Below are positions 59,621 through 64,000 of a stretch of 64,000 nt of DNA, one piece after another. A program made the position numbers and the translations under genes. The stretch covers positions 224,900-288,899 of the forward strand of contig NZ_FWER01000004.1 of assembly GCF_900169785.1 (NCBI RefSeq). The letters run 5' to 3'. Each line of letters begins with the position of its first letter. Position 1 is the stretch's first letter. Under the pieces are notes generated by a model. That model was not told the DNA's origin and did no database searches. It was given only the letters and a program-made list of their open reading frames with translations. The stretch comes from Rhizobium sullae. GTDB taxonomy: Bacteria > Pseudomonadota > Alphaproteobacteria > Rhizobiales > Rhizobiaceae.

Positions 59621-60757
59621 TTACTGGACGGTGCCGGCAGGCTCGGCGGAAGCCGACTGCTGACCCGGAACCAAGACCTTCAGGTTCTCGGTCATGAACT
59701 GCGTACCGGCGGCAACGACGAGATCGCCGGCCTTGAGGCCGTCGGTGACGTTGACGCCGTCGCCGGTGAAACCGCCGACGTGAATTTGGCGGGCGTGCAC
59801 GGTCGCCGCATCGCGGTCGACCACCCAGACGATCTTCGTCCCATCCTTCTCGGCAAGCGCGCTCAAGGGCACTGCAACGGAAGGATCGGAATTCGTGACA
59901 TCCGCCTCGATCGTCGCCGTCATGCCGAGGAGAACACGCTGATCATTCGGCAGGCTGACGCGGACGGAAAAGGTCCGGGACTGCTGATCGGCGCTGCCCG
60001 AAACCTCACGAACCTTCCCGTCGAGCACCAGCTCGTCATCTGACCAGAAGGTTGCCTTCACCGTTTTGCCGGGCTTGAATTCGGCAATATCGTTTTCCGG
60101 CACCGCGATCTGGACTTCCTTCTCGCCGTCGACGGCAACGGTAACGACGGGCGTCCCGGAGGCGACGACCTGGCCCGTATCCGCACTGACTGCGGTCACG
60201 ATGCCGTTCTGATCGGCCTTCAGGTCTGTGTAGCTTACCTGGTTCTTGGCCTGATCGAGCGAGGAGATCGCGGCATCGCGCGTCGACACGGCCTGGTCGT
60301 AGGAAAGCGAAGCCTGCTCCAGCTGCGATTTGGGTGTAACATTCTTGTCGAAGAGTTGCCCGGCACGCTTGTTGGCGAGATCTGCCGTCTGCACGCCCTT
60401 TTCGGCCGCAGCCAAGTTGGCTTCAGCCGTCTTCACAGCGAGCTGATAATCCGTGGAGTCGATGCGCGCGAGCACATCCCCTGGCTTCACCCGATCACCG
60501 ATATTGACGAGCCGTTCCGTGATCTTGCCAGCGACACGGAAGCCGAGGTTCATCTCGGTACGTGCTTTTACGGCGCCGGAATAGTCGAGGGCGCGCGTTT
60601 CGCCGTCCTTCGCAATCTCCACGACCTTGACGGGCCGGACGATTTCCTTCGTCTCGGCCTTCTTCTCATCGCTGCAGCCCGAAACGGCGAATGCAACGGC
60701 GCCAAGGAGCGCGAAACTGGCGACTGACGGCAACTTGACGGTCTTCAGCGAAATCAT
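59621..60757 (-). CDS. RND efflux periplasmic adaptor lipoprotein
   Basis: The 378-residue membrane fusion protein has a lipoprotein signal with the lipobox-like VSGC (cysteine at about residue 28), a barrel-sandwich part (GFRVAGKITERLVNIGDRVK), an alpha-helical hairpin at about 100-170, and beta-barrel and membrane-proximal domains. It bridges the RND pump and a TolC-type channel. The ATG at 60757 follows AGGAG at eight bases; a GTG three codons upstream is less likely. The RND gene starts 27 bases after its stop, and the TetR gene ends 57 bases before its start. Confidence 0.92.
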   Translation of the reverse strand: MISLKTVKLPSVASFALLGAVAFAVSGCSDEKKAETKEIVRPVKVVEIAKDGETRALDYSGAVKARTEMNLGFRVAGKITERLVNIGDRVKPGDVLARIDSTDYQLAVKTAEANLAAAEKGVQTADLANKRAGQLFDKNVTPKSQLEQASLSYDQAVSTRDAAISSLDQAKNQVSYTDLKADQNGIVTAVSADTGQVVASGTPVVTVAVDGEKEVQIAVPENDIAEFKPGKTVKATFWSDDELVLDGKVREVSGSADQQSRTFSVRVSLPNDQRVLLGMTATIEADVTNSDPSVAVPLSALAEKDGTKIVWVVDRDAATVHARQIHVGGFTGDGVNVTDGLKAGDLVVAAGTQFMTENLKVLVPGQQSASAEPAGTVQ

Positions 60758-60814
60758 CTTTCGCACTCCTGAAATCGTTTCTATGTTGGGAGGCGCGGCG
60801 GCTTTACCGTCGGG

Positions 60815-61423
60815 CTATTTCTTAAGCGCTCTGATCGAATACTCGATGAGTTCGTCAACCGTCGCGCGGTTGGTCTTGGCGAGACATTGCGCCACCATCT
60901 GCGGATGACAGAGCGTCACGGTGGCCGCACCGAAGCAGCGTGAAGCAACATCGGCATCCTGCTCGGCGAATTCACCGGCTGCGATCCCTTCGCGGATCAC
61001 GCCGGCAATCAGTTCATGAATGCTGTCGACATGCCTTTCGATAACATGCCAGTCGCGTTCGATCGCGACGACAACCATCTCGTGCACCTTCTGCTCATCA
61101 AGCATGGTGTCGAGCGTCATCTGATACTGGCCATACACAAATCGTCGCAGGCGCTCCGATGCACTGATCGGCAAATGGCAGATGTCGTAAGCCTGCTTGT
61201 AGCTGGCAGCCAGCATGCGGCCGCAGATCGCCTGGTGGATTTCCACTTTCGAGGCGAAGAAGCGGTAGATATTGGCCGGCGACATGCCGAGGTCGCGTGC
61301 CACATCGGCAACCGTCGTCTTGCTGTAGCCATAGTGCCGGAACAGCCGCTCTGCCGCGTCGAGAATGCGCGTTACATTTTCCTGACGGGTGCTGTCCAGC
61401 ATGTTTTCTGCGGTGTCATTCAT
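60815..61423 (-). CDS. TetR-family repressor of the RND efflux operon
   Basis: The 202-residue regulator has an N-terminal HTH at about 16-62 (NVTRILDAAERLFRHYGYSK, recognition helix in MSPANIYRFFASK) and a C-terminal ligand domain. It is the first gene of a same-strand array with the adaptor and pump genes, so it likely represses its own operon. The ATG at 61423 lies 17 bases from a perfect 14-base inverted repeat (61441-61478), the probable operator. Inducers may be plant or microbial toxic compounds, but none can be named from sequence. Confidence 0.9.
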   Translation of the reverse strand: MNDTAENMLDSTRQENVTRILDAAERLFRHYGYSKTTVADVARDLGMSPANIYRFFASKVEIHQAICGRMLAASYKQAYDICHLPISASERLRRFVYGQYQMTLDTMLDEQKVHEMVVVAIERDWHVIERHVDSIHELIAGVIREGIAAGEFAEQDADVASRCFGAATVTLCHPQMVAQCLAKTNRATVDELIEYSIRALKK

Positions 61424-61440
61424 GCGTTTCCAGAGCCTTA

Positions 61441-61478
61441 TTTACGACTGACGATTTTCGTATTTCGTCAGTCGTAAA
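61441..61478. promoter_or_regulatory. Operator of the RND-operon TetR regulator
   Basis: TTTACGACTGACGA (61441-61454) and TCGTCAGTCGTAAA (61465-61478) are perfect inverted repeats separated by 10 bases. They lie 18-55 bases upstream of the tetR-type start, covering the expected promoter. The inner GACTGAC and GTCAGTC segments may form two adjacent dimer sites. Confidence 0.75.
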
Positions 61479-61508
61479 ATATCAGGCGCCACTTGTCAAT
61501 GTTCTGCC

Positions 61509-61541
61509 GCAAAAAATGCCGCGGCTTCGGCTCGCGGCATT
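61509..61541 (-). terminator. Rho-independent terminator after the OsmC-like gene
   Basis: AATGCCGCG (61515-61523) and CGCGGCATT (61533-61541) form a perfect 9-base stem; on the minus strand TTTTTTGC follows. It lies 21 bases past the OsmC-like stop. Confidence 0.85.
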
Positions 61542-61562
61542 CGAAATCAATACTTGCTGAAA

Positions 61563-61994
61563 TCAGCCCAGCTTGACGTCGAGTGTGATCGGCACGGCGG
61601 AAAGCGCCTTGGAAACAGGGCACCCTGCCTTCGCCTTATTGGCGAGCTCAGTGAACGTCGCCTGGTCGGCGCCGGGAACCTTGCCGGTCAACGACAGATG
61701 GATTGCGGTGATCGCGAAGCCGCCTTCGACGCTCTCGAGCGTTACCTTTGCAGTTGTCTCCATATCTTCGGCCGTAAGCCCCGCATCGCCGAGGATCAAA
61801 GATAGCGCCATGGTGAAGCAGCCGGCATGGGCAGCGCCGATCAGTTCTTCCGGATTGGTGCCTGGAATACCTTCGAAGCGGCTTGCAAAACCATAGGGAT
61901 ATTCCTTCAACGCGCCGCTCTGCGTCGATATCCGTCCCTTGCCGTCTTTGAGACCGCCGGACCACTGGGCCGAACCTATGCGATTGATCTGCAT
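61563..61994 (-). CDS. OsmC-family peroxiredoxin-like protein
   Basis: The 143-residue protein belongs to the OsmC/Ohr superfamily, and the OsmC subgroup is indicated by the start MQINRIGSAQWSGGLKDGKG and the SRFEGIPGTNPEELIGAAHA segment. The two redox cysteines are present, C59 in AHAGCFTMAL and C125 in KAGCPVSKAL. It reduces organic hydroperoxides with thiols in the cytoplasm. The ATG at 61994 follows AGGAGGACGGC. It is monocistronic with a strong terminator and is divergent from the truncated GntR-type gene. Confidence 0.92.
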   Translation of the reverse strand: MQINRIGSAQWSGGLKDGKGRISTQSGALKEYPYGFASRFEGIPGTNPEELIGAAHAGCFTMALSLILGDAGLTAEDMETTAKVTLESVEGGFAITAIHLSLTGKVPGADQATFTELANKAKAGCPVSKALSAVPITLDVKLG

Positions 61995-62177
61995 GCCGTC
62001 CTCCTGTTTCGATTGAGCTCCTTCCGGAAAGGACTTGCGCCGCTTCCCGCCGCAGAGAGGCCAAAGCCTCTCGAACGGCAATATAATGCTCTATCCTCAG
62101 AAGGCGACGGCTGTAAGAAAATCGGTCCGAAAATGACCTCCGGTCGATAAACGATCATACCAAGACATTGCCTTCGT

Positions 62178-62705
62178 ATGCACGATTGGAATATCCTCGA
62201 CGCCGACGTGCTCGAATGGATGGGACCATATATCGAGGATTTCGACTTGCTCGGCTGCATCCTCGAAGCTCGGCGTACCATCGAGCCTGCGGCGGCCGAA
62301 TATGCGGCCGCGCGCGCAACCGCACAGGAGATTGCCGATCTCGACAGCGCTTGGCGGCAGATGCGCGATTCCGCCAACGATCCGGAAAGCTTCACCGATC
62401 CCGACGTCATGTTCCATTCGGCGCTGCTCACCGCGAGCCACAACCAGGTGTTTCGGCGACTTTCGAGCGCCATTCACGCCGCGGTGAAATATGCCCTTCA
62501 CGCCTCGAACGTCGCAGTCGAAAGCCGCGAGGACGCAGTAGCCGTTCACGGCGAACTGGTCGAGGCACTCAGAATGCGCGACCGCAAAAGGGCACGAGAG
62601 TGCGCCAACCGGATGCTGGATCTTGCGGTGCGCGATTTTGCCGCCATCGAAAAGACGATCGGCAGAACCCCAATCATAATTGGAAATGCCGGCCGAGCCG
62701 CTTAG
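62178..62705 (+). CDS. GntR/FadR-type FCD ligand-binding domain without its HTH half (probable dgoR remnant)
   Basis: The 175-residue product starts MHDWNILDADVLEWMGPY and continues through the FCD domain (LEARRTIEPAAAEYAAARAT, DVMFHSALLTASHNQVF, VHGELVEALRMRD). In intact FadR-type regulators this region follows a winged HTH of about 70 residues, and the phrase before DWN is usually a basic linker. Here an in-frame stop lies at 62151-62153, only about nine codons upstream of the ATG, and no HTH coding sequence is found in any frame between it and osmC. The effector domain alone cannot bind DNA as usual. It lies 30 bases upstream of dgoD, as a dgoR-type regulator would. I read it as a truncated gene; a functional domain-only protein is the alternative. 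Confidence 0.75.
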   Translation: MHDWNILDADVLEWMGPYIEDFDLLGCILEARRTIEPAAAEYAAARATAQEIADLDSAWRQMRDSANDPESFTDPDVMFHSALLTASHNQVFRRLSSAIHAAVKYALHASNVAVESREDAVAVHGELVEALRMRDRKRARECANRMLDLAVRDFAAIEKTIGRTPIIIGNAGRAA

Positions 62706-62735
62706 AGCAACACGAGAAGAATGAGGCCTGGACCC

Positions 62736-63884
62736 ATGAAGATCACGAAACTGACAACCTATATCGTTCCGCCGCGCTGGCTATTTTTGAAGGTCGAGAC
62801 CGATGAGGGCGTGATCGGCTGGGGCGAGCCGGTCGTCGAGGGCCGGGCGCTAACCGTGGAGACCTGCGTGCACGAGCTTGCCGACTACCTGATCGGCAAG
62901 GATCCGTTCCTGATCGAGGACCACTGGAACGTCATGTATCGCGGCGGCTTCTATCGCGGTGGCGCCATCCACATGAGCGCGCTTTCCGGCATCGACCAGG
63001 CGCTCTGGGACATCAAGGGCAAGGCACTCGGCCAGCCGATCCATTCGCTGCTCGGCGGCCAGGTGCGCGACCGGATCAAGGTCTACAGCTGGATCGGCGG
63101 CGACCGCCCATCGGACGTTGCGCGCAACGCCAAGGAGGTCGTCGCGCGCGGCTTCAAGGCGATCAAGCTCAACGGCTGCGAAGAAATGCAGATCGTCGAT
63201 ACCAACGAGAAGGTTGAGAAGGCTGTCGAGACCATTGCTACTATCCGCGAGGCGATCGGTCCGCATATCGGCATCGGCGTCGATTTTCACGGCCGCGTGC
63301 ACAAGCCGATGGCCAAGGTTCTTGCTAAGGAACTCGAGCCGTACAAGCTGATGTTCATCGAAGAGCCGGTGCTCTCCGAAAACCGGGAAGCATTGAAGGA
63401 AATCGCCAATCACTGCTCGACGCCGATCGCGCTTGGCGAGCGGCTCTATTCGCGCTGGGATTTCAAGTCGGTGCTCTCAGACGGCTACGTCGACATTCTC
63501 CAGCCCGACCTGTCGCATGCCGGCGGCATCACCGAATGCCGCAAGATCGCCACGATGGCGGAAGCCTATGACGTAGCGCTTGCCCCGCATTGCCCGCTCG
63601 GTCCGATCGCGCTTGCCGCCTGCCTGCAGGTCGATGCGGTCAGCTATAACGCCTTCATCCAGGAACAGAGCCTCGGCATCCACTACAACCAGGGCAACGA
63701 TATCCTCGACTACATCTCCAATAAGGAAGTCTTCAAATACGCCGATGGTTTCGTCTCGATCCCGCAGGGACCGGGCCTCGGCGTCGAAGTCGACGAGGCC
63801 TATGTCGTCGAACGTGCCAAGCAGGGCCACCGCTGGCGCAACCCGATTTGGCGCCATGCCGACGGCAGTTTCGCCGAATGGTGA
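62736..63884 (+). CDS. dgoD: D-galactonate dehydratase
   Basis: The 382-residue enolase-superfamily enzyme has exactly the usual DgoD length. Metal ligands and catalytic residues fall at the expected positions: Asp183 and His185 in [11 protein letters not shown], Glu209 in FIEEPV, Glu235 in ALGERLYSR and His285 in APHCPLGP. It dehydrates D-galactonate to 2-keto-3-deoxy-galactonate in the De Ley-Doudoroff pathway. The start at 62736 ([10 protein letters not shown]) was chosen over an ATG five codons upstream because it gives the family length. It follows the truncated GntR-type gene. The kinase and aldolase of the pathway are not in the window. Confidence 0.95.
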   Translation: MKITKLTTYIVPPRWLFLKVETDEGVIGWGEPVVEGRALTVETCVHELADYLIGKDPFLIEDHWNVMYRGGFYRGGAIHMSALSGIDQALWDIKGKALGQPIHSLLGGQVRDRIKVYSWIGGDRPSDVARNAKEVVARGFKAIKLNGCEEMQIVDTNEKVEKAVETIATIREAIGPHIGIGVDFHGRVHKPMAKVLAKELEPYKLMFIEEPVLSENREALKEIANHCSTPIALGERLYSRWDFKSVLSDGYVDILQPDLSHAGGITECRKIATMAEAYDVALAPHCPLGPIALAACLQVDAVSYNAFIQEQSLGIHYNQGNDILDYISNKEVFKYADGFVSIPQGPGLGVEVDEAYVVERAKQGHRWRNPIWRHADGSFAEW

Positions 63885-63892
63885 GAACCAAC

Positions 63893-63918
63893 AGGGTCAC
63901 ATCGAGCGGCCCTTTTTG
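63893..63918 (+). terminator. Possible rho-independent terminator after dgoD
   Basis: AGGGTC (63893-63898) pairs with GGCCCT (63908-63913) using one G-U pair, and TTTTTG follows. The stem is short. If it works, the next gene has its own promoter. Confidence 0.5.
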
Positions 63919-63983
63919 TTGCACCATGTAGGAAGCCATGCGCGCTAACCGTCATTGTGAAAGCTCACAGGAGGAAATTTCAA

Positions 63984-64000
63984 ATGACACGAGCAATCGC
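63984..64000 (+). CDS. Start of an unidentified gene cut by the window end
   Basis: ATG at 63984 begins MTRAI and runs off the edge. It is preceded by AGGAGG with nine bases of spacing, a near-ideal ribosome site. Too little is present to name the product; the position after dgoD suggests a galactonate-related enzyme or transporter component. Confidence 0.5.

Noticed and set aside
1..64000. CRISPR arrays, IS elements, prophage or tRNA genes
   Set aside because: No regularly spaced direct repeats, no transposase or integrase-like product, and no tRNA cloverleaf was recognised. Faint tRNA genes could be missed without a covariance search.

Overview
The window looks like a chromosomal stretch of a Rhizobium/Agrobacterium-type alphaproteobacterium (Rhizobiaceae). 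The reasons are a GC-rich sequence, very dense coding, many sugar and polyamine ABC transporters each with its own LacI, SorC, LysR or RpiR regulator, a smoEFGK-mtlK hexitol cluster, an emrAB/rmrAB-type efflux operon, an ExoD-family protein, and short palindromic mosaic repeats between genes (RIME-like). I see no phage, IS element, CRISPR array, rRNA, tRNA or plasmid replication gene. Both ends cut genes: a trhO tail on the left, and the first codons of an unidentified gene on the right.

Layout. 1-5.2 kb: trhO tail, a CHASE4-like/GGDEF/EAL protein, and the metNIQ methionine importer. 5.6-14.8 kb: a minus-strand carbohydrate block with a GH1 beta-glucosidase, a Gfo/Idh/MocA dehydrogenase, a TIM-barrel isomerase-like protein, a ribose-type (CUT2) ABC transporter, and a divergent LacI regulator with two tandem operators. 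14.8-18.8 kb: xylA, xylB and a second LacI regulator. 18.9-22.6 kb: emrB and emrA with a divergent TetR gene and two matching operators. 22.6-24.3 kb: a degenerate stretch with two pseudogenes (GyrI-like and glutathione peroxidase) flanking a TerC-family gene. 24.4-31 kb: a DUF4239 membrane protein, an SLC13-type transporter, the gltX-lysS pair, and an unknown anchored protein.

31.2-37.8 kb: a LysR gene followed by a binding protein, ATPase, two permeases and an aldehyde dehydrogenase in the same order as E. coli ydcSTUV-patD, pointing to polyamine/4-aminobutyraldehyde use. 37.9-44.2 kb: small membrane proteins, transaldolase, a SorC regulator, an AraC-HTH/alkyl-DNA methyltransferase fusion, DUF2244, nth, and a CysZ/EI24-like protein. 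44.4-54.5 kb: a polyol locus with an RpiR regulator, FGGY pentulose kinase, HAD phosphatase, mtlK, smoK, smoG, smoF, smoE and a SorC regulator. It shows an internal terminator after smoE and a repeated TGAGCAAAA operator half-site. 54.6-64 kb: an ExoD-like protein, a ROK kinase, a TetR-controlled RND efflux operon, an OsmC-like protein, a GntR-type ligand domain that has lost its DNA-binding half, and dgoD.

The most novel-looking assembly is the 5.6-14.8 kb block. The pairing of a Gfo/Idh/MocA oxidoreductase with an AP_endonuc_2-type barrel, next to a GH1 enzyme, a CUT2 importer and a LacI regulator, resembles pathways that oxidise a glycoside at C3 and then cleave or epimerise the 3-keto sugar. 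That is inference from family pairing. No wholly new class of system could be demonstrated from the sequence alone.
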